A stretch of DNA of 64,000 bases, taken from an uncultured Latescibacterota bacterium. Its GTDB lineage: Bacteria > Latescibacterota > UBA2968 > UBA8231. How positions within the stretch are numbered: the first letter of the stretch is position 1; the number at the start of each line of letters is the position of its first letter. The stretch spans positions 1,922,001-1,986,000 of the forward strand of contig OY282352.1 of the NCBI GenBank assembly GCA_958295495.1. Direction: 5' to 3'. The notes under the pieces are model-generated. The model ran no database searches and was not told the origin of the DNA. It saw nothing but the letters and a program-made list of their open reading frames with translations. This document shows positions 34,868 through 43,296 of the stretch, one piece after another. Position numbers and translations under genes: made by a program.

Positions 34868-35683
34868 TTACCACTTAGGCGGCTTGGGGATCAGCGTGTA
34901 GCGGGCCTGTCTTACAACGGAAGAGGCGACGAGTTTTGAGTTTAGCTTCAATAGATCGCTTGAGCTACACTCGGGAAATTCTGCAAGAAAGATATCCCCG
35001 TTGCTCTCGAGTTTTACGCCCAGTGGAATTATAAAATCCATGTCATCTTCCATAAGCCGTTGCAAGGTTGCCGCAGCTATGCCCACTATCTGATTTAGGG
35101 TAATTACATCGTTTCCTTTGGATTTTGCTTCACAGGGAATCGGGATGCGACGATCTCCTTTTTTTATTATAAAAAAGCTATCTAGCTCATGGGGCTGCAC
35201 TTTTACTGGAGCTTGAACGCGCCTTACCGTTCCTTTGGGGACAGCAAAAAAATCATCGAGAATGAATCCGTATTCTATAGAGGCTAACAGGCCGCCTTCA
35301 TCGGGACGCAGGAGGTCGAGTATATCAGGCGGAATCTCAACGTGAATGGGTTTGGCTTCTAAATTTGTGGGACAAGATATAGAAATTGCGCCTCTAGCAG
35401 GACCGCTATCTCTGAAAAAGACACCGATTGAACCACTGTGAATTGCCTCCCGTAAAAAATAACCTGCTTGCTTGGCAGCAGGGCTTCTCGCGTCTGAATT
35501 TCCTGACCGAGTAAGATCTTTCACAAAGTTGTTCACATTCGACGGAACTCGACCGCCTGTCGCCACAATCGCATTTCTTACGTCGTCGTGCGTAAATAGT
35601 ATTTCCGGTTGCGGATTATCGGGGTCGTATTTCCGGTTAAATATATGTTCAAGTGCTTCGGGCTTATTGTAATCACTGCTCAT
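34868..35683 (-). CDS. Candidate type II restriction endonuclease (PD-(D/E)XK)
   Basis: 271-aa protein without an obvious named family. Its C-terminal half has Asp168 in HELDSFFIIKKG and Glu185-x-Lys187 in PIPCEAKSKG, the spacing of a PD-(D/E)XK nuclease core, followed by helix NDVITLNQIVGIAAATLQRL. Convergent contact with the methyltransferase (stop codons abutting) and the same AT-rich composition support the assignment. The cleavage site is unpredictable. Otherwise it would be a hypothetical protein. Confidence 0.6.
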   Translation of the reverse strand: MSSDYNKPEALEHIFNRKYDPDNPQPEILFTHDDVRNAIVATGGRVPSNVNNFVKDLTRSGNSDARSPAAKQAGYFLREAIHSGSIGVFFRDSGPARGAISISCPTNLEAKPIHVEIPPDILDLLRPDEGGLLASIEYGFILDDFFAVPKGTVRRVQAPVKVQPHELDSFFIIKKGDRRIPIPCEAKSKGNDVITLNQIVGIAAATLQRLMEDDMDFIIPLGVKLESNGDIFLAEFPECSSSDLLKLNSKLVASSVVRQARYTLIPKPPKW

Positions 35684-35700
35684 TATAGATTATACCTCCT

Positions 35701-36981
35701 TCATACGGATAGTGGCTTCTTCGCTGGCGGGTTTTGCGCTCGTCCAAATGCGGGCGGCGCGAAGACGGCCCGCCAGCCCAGCCGGTTTAGACGCAAGTAG
35801 TAAGAAGCCGTCAGTACCCCCCACAACGCATAGGCAAGCGAAGTAGATAGAGCGGCACCGCGCAGGCCCAGCTTGGGGATCAACAATAGGTTCAGGGCCA
35901 AGTTGGCCGCCAAAGCGATGCCCGGTGCCCAGAGGGTCATGGAGGGGTAGCCCTCGCCCATTAGCTTGGCGTTGAATACGGCCCCGCAACCCAAAAACAA
36001 CATGCCGGGCAGCAGCCAAACGAGAGGCGCGTAGGCATTTAGATACAAGGGAAAGAAAACGCCCAATAGCTGGCGTCCGCCGAAGATCAAGACAACCGCC
36101 GAAAGCAGGGAAAAGACAAAGATGCCTTGGGCCACGCCCAAAGAGAGCCGCGTGTCGTCTTGCCCGCGCACTATTTTGGCGAGCAGAATGACCGAGGCAA
36201 TGTTGGCGACGCGCTGCATCATGTCCGTAAAGTTCGTCGCCACCCCGTACACGCCCACCTCCTCTTCGCCCAAAAAGCGCTCTATCAAAAAGAGGTCGCT
36301 CTTGAGCATCAAAAAGATGAGCACCAAACAGACCTCGCCACGCGAACCAACGCGAAGCATTTGCCCGAGCGCGCGTCGCCCTCCCCACCGCAAGCGGAAT
36401 CCCCGGTACAAGAATGGGACAAAAGCCGCCAAGGCCGTTGTCCCTACCGCCCCTACCCACACCCCCATCACCCGCTCCAACTCAAGGTGCCCTAGCTGGG
36501 AAAGGACTAGGTTGCCGCCGAGATAGATGGCGATGAAGACTACGGGCAGCAGTGCGTAGGGTTTGAGCCGATCTTCACCTAACAGGACGGAGAACCCCGC
36601 CCTTTGTAACGCGATGAACGCAATTAAGCAAACGCCCAACACCCATTGGACCAAGGTAATACTGGGCACGAAGACCTTTGCGAGTGCCAAGCTAAAAGGA
36701 GCCGTCAGCAACAGGAGGGCACCCAAGACGAGGCAATACAACAAGGTGTGATTGATCGCGGCTTCCCGCTCTCGCTCGCGGCCCACGAGGTAAATGTTCC
36801 CCTTGCTGAGCCACTCCCCTAAGAACAGGACGCCCAGCATGACGAGCGCAGTCCATAGCTTTAGAGTGCCATAGTGCTCCGGCCCTAGCTGATCGGCTAG
36901 CAGGACCGAGTTCACAAAGCCCAAAGAAAATACCAGAAAGGTGCAGGTTGTGTTGAGCGAAAAGCCGCGAAAAAAGTTCAT
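35701..36981 (-). CDS. Polysaccharide flippase (MATE/Wzx-like)
   Basis: 426-aa membrane protein with about twelve to fourteen helices. The start FRGFSLNTTCTFLVFSLGFVNSVLLADQLGPEHYGTLKL and the mid-protein LLAKIVRGQDDTRLSLGVAQGIFVFSLL and LLIPKLGLRGAALSTSLAYALWG segments are typical of the MOP flippase superfamily, which moves lipid-linked sugars across the inner membrane. ATG 36981 fits. It stands apart, with no glycosyltransferases in the window. Confidence 0.85.
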   Translation of the reverse strand: MNFFRGFSLNTTCTFLVFSLGFVNSVLLADQLGPEHYGTLKLWTALVMLGVLFLGEWLSKGNIYLVGREREREAAINHTLLYCLVLGALLLLTAPFSLALAKVFVPSITLVQWVLGVCLIAFIALQRAGFSVLLGEDRLKPYALLPVVFIAIYLGGNLVLSQLGHLELERVMGVWVGAVGTTALAAFVPFLYRGFRLRWGGRRALGQMLRVGSRGEVCLVLIFLMLKSDLFLIERFLGEEEVGVYGVATNFTDMMQRVANIASVILLAKIVRGQDDTRLSLGVAQGIFVFSLLSAVVLIFGGRQLLGVFFPLYLNAYAPLVWLLPGMLFLGCGAVFNAKLMGEGYPSMTLWAPGIALAANLALNLLLIPKLGLRGAALSTSLAYALWGVLTASYYLRLNRLGWRAVFAPPAFGRAQNPPAKKPLSV

Positions 36982-37022
36982 TGAAATGGACGGCGGGTAC
37001 TAAAGCGGCGACGGAGATGTTA

Positions 37023-37193
37023 TCACACGAATACCCGGGGCATGGCGGCGAATCCGTCTTGGTGGAAGAATTCTAGGTCGGCCGAAGAGGAGGCGTCGAG
37101 GCAGAAGAGGTTGTCGCCGGGGCGGTGCCCGCCATAGTAATCAAGGCAAGGCTCGTCCCAAGCCGGAGTTAATCGCGTGCTGGATGGAGCATA
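37023..37193 (-). pseudogene. Unidentified C-terminal gene fragment
   Basis: A minus-strand frame ending at 37023 reads well for its last ~50 codons: AWDEPCLDYYGGHRPGDNLFCLDASSSADLEFFHQDGFAAMPRVFV. Upstream of this the frame loses coding character and no plausible start exists. It looks like the end of a lost gene; the family is not recognised. It lies between the flippase start and the terminator of the cyclase gene. Confidence 0.3.
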
Positions 37194-37413
37194 CTGGTGA
37201 ATAAGTGGCCGGTAGAAGTAACACCGAAAGCCGATGTGCTTTACTATCGCGTCCACAAGAGACAATACTTGCAAACATCGTGTTCCCTGCCTGCGGATGC
37301 CCCGCAAGACGAACTTCCTCCCAACCTGTTCAGGTTCAGAGGGGGCGACTTGGTCGTGCAGGCGGCTGGCTGGAGTGGGGTCTTGTGATGCTTTCATTGA
37401 TGGTCTTAGGCAG

Positions 37414-37445
37414 TTAAAAACCCCGCGCCGTTTCGACGCGGGGTT
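37414..37445 (-). terminator. Rho-independent terminator of the cyclase gene
   Basis: 9-bp stem AACCCCGCG/CGCGGGGTT (37419-37427, 37437-37445) with a 9-nt loop. Read on the minus strand it is followed by a T tract (complement of TTAAAAA at 37414-37420), 13 nt after the cyclase stop codon. Confidence 0.85.
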
Positions 37446-37458
37446 CTCCATTTTCAGT

Positions 37459-38436
37459 TCAGCGGATGGCGATTGGTCGCCCCGGCGACCCGGTTCCGCC
37501 TTTGAAGCGGACCGGCGTGAATACGAAGAGGAACTCGTACACTTGGTCGGCTAGCACCTCGTCGAAGACCATGTTCTCCAAGTTGAAAATACCGTTCTTG
37601 GTAATAAGCTCTTGGTGGACCGGGAAGGCCTGCTTGGGGTCGGGACCGGGCACGACTTCGGTGGTCCACTGATCTGAGCCGATCATCGAGGGTTTCATGG
37701 AGATGATCCATTCGCCTGCCTCCATGCCGATGCCGGGCGGGTTGGTGTTGTAGGTTTCAGGGTCTTGCCACAGCTTGGACCATCCGTAGTTGAAGAGCAG
37801 GGCATCGCCCTCCTCGATGCTGCTTTCGGCCATCCCCTGCTTTGCGAGTGCGCCGCGGATATCGGCGACGGTGACCTCATAGCTGTGGCCGAGGTGCTCA
37901 ACGCCCTTGTAGCCAGCAATGTCGATGAGCAGGCCGCGGGTGACGAAGGAGCGCACGTGTTCAATGCCCAGCTTGGTGACGCCGTAAGCTCCAGCCATCT
38001 CATCGACAGTAACGCCGTTATAGAACACATCTTGGGTTGAGCCGTCGGCCATCTTCATGCGCGTGCCAATGTGGGCCAGCCCGTCGAACTGAGTGCCTAC
38101 TTGGCCGATCTCGGCGCAAAGGAACTCGTCGTGGTACATCAGCATGTTGTTCTCGCCGAAGGGGCCGCCGGTGGGCGAACCGGGGATGAACATTGCATAA
38201 GTGCGCTCGCCAAACAGCGGCATACCGCGCTCGTATATCTGACCTAGCTCGTACATCTTGCCGGTCTTGACTAGTTGCACGGCCTTGAGGATGGTTGCGG
38301 CAGTGATGCGGTTGGATGCGCCGGCTTGATCGTCGGCCCCCCACTTCGAGGGCCACCAAGGCCCTTGTTCGCGGGTCTGGGAAAAGCACGGCAGAGACAG
38401 GGCGAGCACGAGGACCGCCGAAGTGAGCGATTTCAT
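37459..38436 (-). CDS. Secreted cyclase/kynurenine-formamidase-like hydrolase
   Basis: 325-aa protein with an N-terminal signal peptide (MKSLTSAVLVLALSLPCFSQ) and a cyclase-family core. The metal motif is QVGTQFDGLAHIG, the GTQFD variant seen in a subgroup of this family rather than HxGTHxDAPxH, and LLFNYGWSKLWQDPETY lies near residue 205. Homologues hydrolyse formylkynurenine, isatin or dihydropyrazine-like amides; the substrate here is unknown. GGAG 6 nt upstream fixes ATG 38436. Periplasmic location is inferred. A terminator follows. Confidence 0.85.
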   Translation of the reverse strand: MKSLTSAVLVLALSLPCFSQTREQGPWWPSKWGADDQAGASNRITAATILKAVQLVKTGKMYELGQIYERGMPLFGERTYAMFIPGSPTGGPFGENNMLMYHDEFLCAEIGQVGTQFDGLAHIGTRMKMADGSTQDVFYNGVTVDEMAGAYGVTKLGIEHVRSFVTRGLLIDIAGYKGVEHLGHSYEVTVADIRGALAKQGMAESSIEEGDALLFNYGWSKLWQDPETYNTNPPGIGMEAGEWIISMKPSMIGSDQWTTEVVPGPDPKQAFPVHQELITKNGIFNLENMVFDEVLADQVYEFLFVFTPVRFKGGTGSPGRPIAIR

Positions 38437-38533
38437 GAGTTTCTCCTTGATAAATGGGTCGCGGAAATTCACCGCGATGGTATAAGGAAATTGAGGCTCT
38501 GAATCAAGCAGGGAGCGCCGATTCCCCCCATCC

Positions 38534-38986
38534 TCAGATGAACTTGACCACAACTAGAATTACAATGGCGATCACCAAGACAGTGGGCACTTCGTTGAGA
38601 ATGCGAAAAAACCGCTCGCTTTTCTGGTTCTCGCCGCGTTCAAAAGCCTTGCGATAGGAGGAGAGCATGCCGTGGACGGCACCCATGGCAAGCACTAGCA
38701 CCAGCTTGATGTGTATCCAGTAGCCGGTGCCGGGCGCGCCAGCACCCGTGGCGAGAATGAGCAGGATGCCGGTAATAAAAGAAACGGCCATCGCCGGATT
38801 CATAATCACCTGCAGCAACTTGCGCTCCATGACCTTGAAAGTATCGTCGGCTTCCGAGTTAGGAGTAACTTGGCAGTGATAGACATAGAGGCGCGGCAGG
38901 TAAAACATGCCGACCATCCAAGCGATGACGAAAATGATGTGGATAGCTTTGAGCCACAGGTAGTACTCGCTTGCAAATGCACTCAT
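38534..38986 (-). CDS. hemJ: Protoporphyrinogen IX oxidase HemJ-like membrane protein
   Basis: 150-aa, four-helix protein. YYLWLKAIHIIFVIAWMVGMFYLPRLYVYH at the N-terminus is the HemJ signature, with conserved His16 and Arg in PRL. MERKLLQVIMNPAMAVSFITGILLIL and YWIHIKLVLVLAMGAVHGMLSSYRKAFERG follow. HemJ oxidises protoporphyrinogen at the membrane in haem synthesis. It starts at ATG 38986, 14 nt after the SGNH gene, so the two may be co-transcribed. No other haem gene is close. Confidence 0.85.
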   Translation of the reverse strand: MSAFASEYYLWLKAIHIIFVIAWMVGMFYLPRLYVYHCQVTPNSEADDTFKVMERKLLQVIMNPAMAVSFITGILLILATGAGAPGTGYWIHIKLVLVLAMGAVHGMLSSYRKAFERGENQKSERFFRILNEVPTVLVIAIVILVVVKFI

Positions 38987-39000
38987 CGGGAGGAACTCCT

Positions 39001-39654
39001 CTACGCGGAGACGCTGTAGGTACGCGTCGTTGCCAGCGCAGCTTCGTGGAGGGCGTTGACTGTTTCGGCTTCTAGACCGACGGCGATGTTGGGAATGGAT
39101 TTGGAGCGACCGATAAAAAGCGTCGCGTAAAATGCACAAGCTGCCAGATAGGACCCGGCGAGGTTGGGATGGCTTTGGTCCTTGTCGTGCAGGACGATAT
39201 CGGGATGCGTCGCTAGACAGCGCTGCCAAGCTAGTCCCACGGGCACGACGGTCGCGCCGATCTCGCGTCCCGCTTCGGTATAGGTCTCGCTCAAGTCGGC
39301 TTGGGTCTCGGGAGCGTTTTGCCGCGCCCAAGTCATATAGAGCACCGTCTGTGCCGTTGCCGCTTTAATTATGGCGTCGAACTCGCGGATGTTTTCTCCG
39401 GTGCGCTTGGGGTTTTTCACCGGCAGGGTACTTTGCTCCTGCAATACGACGTAGTCCCAGCGGGATGCCTGCAAGCGCGTTTGTGCCTCGCCTTTGTTCA
39501 AGTGGGTCCTGAGCGAGGCCCCACCGCCGCTGATGAGTTCGCATTCCAACGCGCCCTTGTCGCCGGCATGGACGAGTTGGGCGAGGAGGCCGGGCAGATC
39601 GTTGCGGGCGGTGAAGCTATTGCCAATGAAAAGGGCGCGGGTGATATTGGCCAT
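39001..39654 (-). CDS. SGNH/GDSL-type hydrolase (DUF4886-like)
   Basis: 217-aa enzyme. The catalytic-Ser block is ALFIGNSFTARNDLPGLLAQL (Ser about residue 13), WDYVVLQEQS is block III-like, and the Asp-His pair is in HDKDQSHPNLAGSYLAACAFYA near residue 165. This layout matches SGNH proteins of the DUF4886 kind, esterases or carbohydrate deacetylases. ATG 39654 is clear. It lies upstream of hemJ and divergent from a PhyH gene. Confidence 0.8.
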   Translation of the reverse strand: MANITRALFIGNSFTARNDLPGLLAQLVHAGDKGALECELISGGGASLRTHLNKGEAQTRLQASRWDYVVLQEQSTLPVKNPKRTGENIREFDAIIKAATAQTVLYMTWARQNAPETQADLSETYTEAGREIGATVVPVGLAWQRCLATHPDIVLHDKDQSHPNLAGSYLAACAFYATLFIGRSKSIPNIAVGLEAETVNALHEAALATTRTYSVSA

Positions 39655-39714
39655 AGTTAGCCCTCAGTTTGGGTTGCGGTGTGTCCTGTGCTCAACATAA
39701 ACACCGCTTCGCCG

Positions 39715-39731
39715 CGCGCCAAGTTGGAAAT
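39715..39731. repeat. 17-bp repeat upstream of a PhyH gene, copy 1
   Basis: CGCGCCAAGTTGGAAAT, identical to 40977-40993. It lies 86 bp before ATG 39817. Its twin is 92 bp before the next PhyH start. It could be a shared regulatory element or the trace of a small duplication. Confidence 0.5.
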
Positions 39732-39816
39732 CAACTACTATTCCAATGGCCTCGTATTCAGCAGGCAGGACCTCGATGCGGCGGTTTTCACGCAGCCTAA
39801 TAGTGGAGAACTTCAG

Positions 39817-40584
39817 ATGGGACAAACGGTTGAGCAGTACGAGCGGGACGGGTATTGTATCGCGGACGAGCAGGTCGCGCCGGACGATGTGTTGGAAAAG
39901 GCGTTGCAGGGGATGGTGGCGGTGCGCGATGGGGTGTTTGACATGGGGCTGCCGCCGACCGAGCATCCTCGGTATGATCCAGCGGTGTTGTGCAAGATCA
40001 ACAATCCGCATCGGTCAGATACGGGACTGTATGGATTGGTGACCTGTCCACAAGTGGGGCGCAAGGTCGCCGAGGTGACGGGTGCCCAGCGGGTGCAGGT
40101 GTGGGCGAGCCAGTTGCTGATCAAACCGCCGGGATCAGCGGCCGCAGGGCACGTCGGCTGGCACCAAGACCGCCAGTACTGGCGCATGTGGCAGCAAGAC
40201 GAAGGGCTGTTTACGGCGTGGATCGCACTGTGCGATGTGGGGGAGCAGTCGGGGCCGATGCGCTTTGTGCGCGGGTCGCACCGTTGGGGCTTTTTGAATC
40301 AGGGAAATTTCTTCGACAAGGACCAGCACAAGCTGCGGGAAGGCATTGCGGTGCCGGCGGGCGCGACTTGGGAGGAAGTGTCGGCGCTGATGCCCTTAGG
40401 CGGGCTTAGCGTCCACCACTGCCTGACCTACCACGGCTCCAACGCCAATGTCTCGGATGCGGCCCGCTGGAGTCTGGCCGTGCATTTGCGCGACGAACGG
40501 GCCGTGCCGGTGTCCGGCGACCAAGGCTACTACACCGCGCATTTGGACGATCCCCAGATTTGCCCGGTGATGTACGAAGCCTAG
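39817..40584 (+). CDS. Phytanoyl-CoA dioxygenase (PhyH) family protein
   Basis: 255-aa Fe(II)/2-oxoglutarate oxygenase. GWHQDRQYWRMW gives His116 and Asp118; the distal His is in GLSVHHCLTYHGSNANVSDAARWSLAVHLR, with Arg for 2-oxoglutarate. GGAG 9 nt upstream supports ATG 39817; a longer frame from 39679 would include low-complexity residues. It carries the full metal triad, in contrast to the next PhyH gene. A 17-bp sequence upstream is shared with that gene. Confidence 0.9.
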   Translation: MGQTVEQYERDGYCIADEQVAPDDVLEKALQGMVAVRDGVFDMGLPPTEHPRYDPAVLCKINNPHRSDTGLYGLVTCPQVGRKVAEVTGAQRVQVWASQLLIKPPGSAAAGHVGWHQDRQYWRMWQQDEGLFTAWIALCDVGEQSGPMRFVRGSHRWGFLNQGNFFDKDQHKLREGIAVPAGATWEEVSALMPLGGLSVHHCLTYHGSNANVSDAARWSLAVHLRDERAVPVSGDQGYYTAHLDDPQICPVMYEA

Positions 40585-40598
40585 TCGCAATCAAGGAA

Positions 40599-40847
40599 AT
40601 TTGGGGCTCCTGCTGGCCGTATTCGGCGGCGCGCCACTTCGGCGACGGCCTGCCGCAAGAGGGGCGTTACGAGGCCGATGTAATCGACACTTGGGAAATG
40701 ATCGTGGAGACGGTGGGCATCTTTGAGGGTCAGGTGGCGATCGAGTTGCCCGGTCGGCCCGATTTAATGCTGCGCCCATCGCGTATTGCGCCGTTACTCG
40801 GGGGCAGATGCGCCGAAGGCCGCGACTTGGGATTGAGCACTGAGTAG
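40599..40847 (+). pseudogene. C-terminal fragment of a DUF5605-like glycoside hydrolase
   Basis: The frame reads EIWGSCWPYSAARHFGDGLPQEGRYEADVIDTWEMIVETVGIFEGQVAIELPGRPDLMLRPSR. The Y-x-A-D-V-I-D-T-W-x-M ... G ... LPGRP pattern is the C-terminal beta domain of DUF5060/DUF5605-type glycosidases. No catalytic part precedes it; the PhyH stop is only 15 nt upstream. It is a remnant, evidence that a polysaccharide hydrolase was once here. Confidence 0.5.
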
Positions 40848-41084
40848 AAGGCGCGGACCTCCGGGTCGGAATGGTCGCGCCAGAGCCGAGCGGGCAGGTC
40901 CGCGCACAAACCGCCAATGCCGACCTTGATGGACGCGCCCTCGCTGAAAGCGGTGGCGAGGGCGTCGAGCTTGCCCCGCGCCAAGTTGGAAATTGGCCTT
41001 GCACAGCGTATATGCTCAGGGCATTTTGTTGATAAAAGCTACTGTAACCACGTCTTCCAACAATCCATCCCACGGAGAACAGCC
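40848..41084. other. Intergenic region with degenerate coding traces
   Basis: A minus-strand frame (about 40730-40984; KVGIGGLCADLPARLWRDHSDPEVRAFYSVL) has good codon texture but no start or recognisable family, and overlaps the DUF5605 remnant antisense. The copy of the 17-bp repeat is at 40977-40993. No convincing promoter for the next PhyH gene could be placed. Confidence 0.3.
40977..40993. repeat. 17-bp repeat upstream of a PhyH gene, copy 2
   Basis: Exact copy of 39715-39731, 92 bp before ATG 41085, in the same orientation relative to the downstream gene. Confidence 0.5.
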
Positions 41085-41966
41085 ATGATTGAACACGCCA
41101 ATACCTCGCGCTCAATCACCGCAGAAACGGTGGAAATGTCCACCGATGAGAAGTACCTCTTTGACCTGCTCGGATTTTTGATCGTGCGGGACGTGCTGAG
41201 CGAGGAACACCTGAAGCTGGCTAACGACGCCATCGACTCGATGGAGCTCATACCGAGCCCGGAGTACTTTGGCGACTCCGTTGCTTTGCAGGGTGAAAAC
41301 ACCTCGACTCGCCTCGGCAATAGCGAGGACCTGTTGGAATTGCCGCGGCCGTTCTGCGAGCCCTTCAGAGAAATGCTGGCGCATCCCAAAACCACTCCTC
41401 ACCTCAACACCATCCTCGGGGAAGGCTGGCGGCTCGACCACGGTCCGGGTCTGATCGCTATGGACAAGGGATGTTCCGGCGGCATGCTTCACGGCAACTT
41501 CGACAACGCACCCTATTTCTACCGCGAGGGTAAGATCTTCACCGGCCTCTGCGTCATCGAATACCTGCTCGCCGATGAAGGGCCCGGCACTGGCGGCATC
41601 AGCGTCATTGCCGGCAGCCACAAGGCCAACCTAACCTGTCCGGCCAAGATGCTCAGATGGGAACAGTACCAGGAATACGTGACCGAGATAAACGCCAAAG
41701 CGGGCGACGCCATCATCTTCAGCGAGGCGTGTACCCACGGCACCCTCCCGTGGAATGCCGACCATCAGCGCCGCGCCATCCTCTACAAGTACAACGCCGG
41801 TCACATGGCATGGGGCGGAGGCGGAGTGCGCGGCCGGCGTCCGTCCTACTGGGACGAACTCACCTCTTCCCAGCAGGCAGCCCTGCTCTTGCCCTCGCAC
41901 CATTCCCGCAGACCCAAGCAGAGCAACGGCTACGCAGGACTCGCCGAGGTGGCCGATTCGGCGTGA
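41085..41966 (+). CDS. PhyH-family protein lacking the HxD carboxylate
   Basis: 293-aa member of the PhyH fold. The region that should hold His-x-Asp reads GGMLHGNFDNAPYF: His136 is followed by Gly-Asn, with an Asp only at position 140. The distal His218 (EACTHGTLPW) and Arg229 are kept, as is the GTGGISVIAGSHK sheet. Iron halogenases of this superfamily replace the Asp with Ala or Gly, so the change matters, but a different ligand geometry is also possible. It shares KYLFDLLGFL and GSHK features with the protein at 49894-50799, a paralogue. GGAG precedes ATG 41085. Confidence 0.8.
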   Translation: MIEHANTSRSITAETVEMSTDEKYLFDLLGFLIVRDVLSEEHLKLANDAIDSMELIPSPEYFGDSVALQGENTSTRLGNSEDLLELPRPFCEPFREMLAHPKTTPHLNTILGEGWRLDHGPGLIAMDKGCSGGMLHGNFDNAPYFYREGKIFTGLCVIEYLLADEGPGTGGISVIAGSHKANLTCPAKMLRWEQYQEYVTEINAKAGDAIIFSEACTHGTLPWNADHQRRAILYKYNAGHMAWGGGGVRGRRPSYWDELTSSQQAALLLPSHHSRRPKQSNGYAGLAEVADSA

Positions 41967-42008
41967 GGGGATTTGTCACGCCGAAAGGCGCGGTGCAGCA
42001 GACGGCTT

Positions 42009-43160
42009 CTAAGGCAGGGCTTCGAGGAGGCGATCTATATCTTCGTGGTTGTTGTACACCGAAGGTGAGAGGCGCATCTTGTTGCCGAAACGCATCGCCA
42101 CCTGAACATTGGCACTCCTGCAACTGGCCAGGACCGCTTCGGGGTGTGGAGCTACAAAGGAGAGTATGGGGCTTTCGTTCCCCTGCGGCGTGATCGATTT
42201 GTACCCCCTCTTAGGCAGCTCCTCCTGCAGGCGATCGGTCAGGTCTCTCGCGTGGTTGCGGATTCTATCGACTCCGAGGCGCAGGATGTACTGCAGGCTC
42301 TCTTGGGCGCACACGACTCCTTCGTACGAGGGGTAACTGACCTCATAGGCACCGACTCCGGTCGGGGGGGAAAACGATATCTCCTCACCAGCCAAATCGG
42401 GCTCTTCCACCCAGGGGGGATAGTTGAGGACCACACCACCCGTGGGTTGAGACGGTTTGAGCACGTCGAGCTGTAGATCAGAGCGAACGTACAGAAACCC
42501 GAACCCCTTTACGCCCATCAGCCACTTGAACGTCGAACAAGCCGCAAAGTCGATCCCCATCGCCTTGACGTCGATTGGAACGCCGCCTGCGGCCTGCATG
42601 ATGTCGGCATACAGATACGCGCCGTTGTCGTGAGCTAGCTTGCTCAGTGCCGCGACATCTGCGACATACCCATTGACGTTTGACACCAATGCCACCGAAA
42701 TCAGCCGGGTATTGCCATTGACCGCGTCTTCCATGGCGGCCATGTCGATTTGCCAGTTGCGATTCTCGACGATCCGCACATCGAGACCTTGCTGCGCGCG
42801 AAATTTGTAGTTGTACATGCAGGAGTTGAAGGTCAGGTCCGACGTCACCACATTGCCGCCCGCCAGATGATCCCTCAAGCCATTGAGGATATTGCTCTCC
42901 GATTCCACCGTGCTGCGCGCAAAGGCAATTTCTCCGGGGTCGGCGTTGATGAGCCGGGCAAATAGGGTGTTGGCTTGGTCTCTCGGCGGTGCCCAGGCCG
43001 GCCACCACGGCTCCCCCACCTCGTGCGCGACCCAATCGACGTACCGGTGCAGGGCCGCCGCCGAATGCACGCTGATCGGATGTGACGAGGCGTTGTCGAA
43101 ATACGCCATGGTCCGCGCTCGCGGGAAGTCTTCGCGCACTCTCTCGAAAAGATCTGTCAT
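42009..43160 (-). CDS. Class V aminotransferase (cysteine-desulfurase-like fold)
   Basis: 383-aa PLP enzyme. YFDNASSHPISVHSAAALHRY at the N-terminus, AFARSTVESESNILNGL (phosphate-binding loop), YLYADIMQAAGGVPID (Asp contacting the cofactor) and ACSTFKWLMGVKGFGFLY (Schiff-base Lys near residue 214) are the class V marks. The catalytic Cys loop of NifS-type desulfurases is not obvious, so an aminotransferase, lyase or epimerase role is equally likely. ATG 43160 starts it. Confidence 0.85.
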   Translation of the reverse strand: MTDLFERVREDFPRARTMAYFDNASSHPISVHSAAALHRYVDWVAHEVGEPWWPAWAPPRDQANTLFARLINADPGEIAFARSTVESESNILNGLRDHLAGGNVVTSDLTFNSCMYNYKFRAQQGLDVRIVENRNWQIDMAAMEDAVNGNTRLISVALVSNVNGYVADVAALSKLAHDNGAYLYADIMQAAGGVPIDVKAMGIDFAACSTFKWLMGVKGFGFLYVRSDLQLDVLKPSQPTGGVVLNYPPWVEEPDLAGEEISFSPPTGVGAYEVSYPSYEGVVCAQESLQYILRLGVDRIRNHARDLTDRLQEELPKRGYKSITPQGNESPILSFVAPHPEAVLASCRSANVQVAMRFGNKMRLSPSVYNNHEDIDRLLEALP

Positions 43161-43296
43161 ACTTGGCTATCCTCGGTATAAACCTGAATTATACTCAAAG
43201 GGTTCTTCGTCCGCGACTTGGGTTGGTGCAGAGCAAGTTACCGAAAAAGACCCAATGCGCTTGGAAACAAATTTTGACCGCCAGCGTCTGTGGCGG

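Noticed and set aside
37196..37451. Upstream part of the minus-strand frame before the fragment at 37023-37193
   Set aside because: It passes through the cyclase terminator and lacks coding texture.
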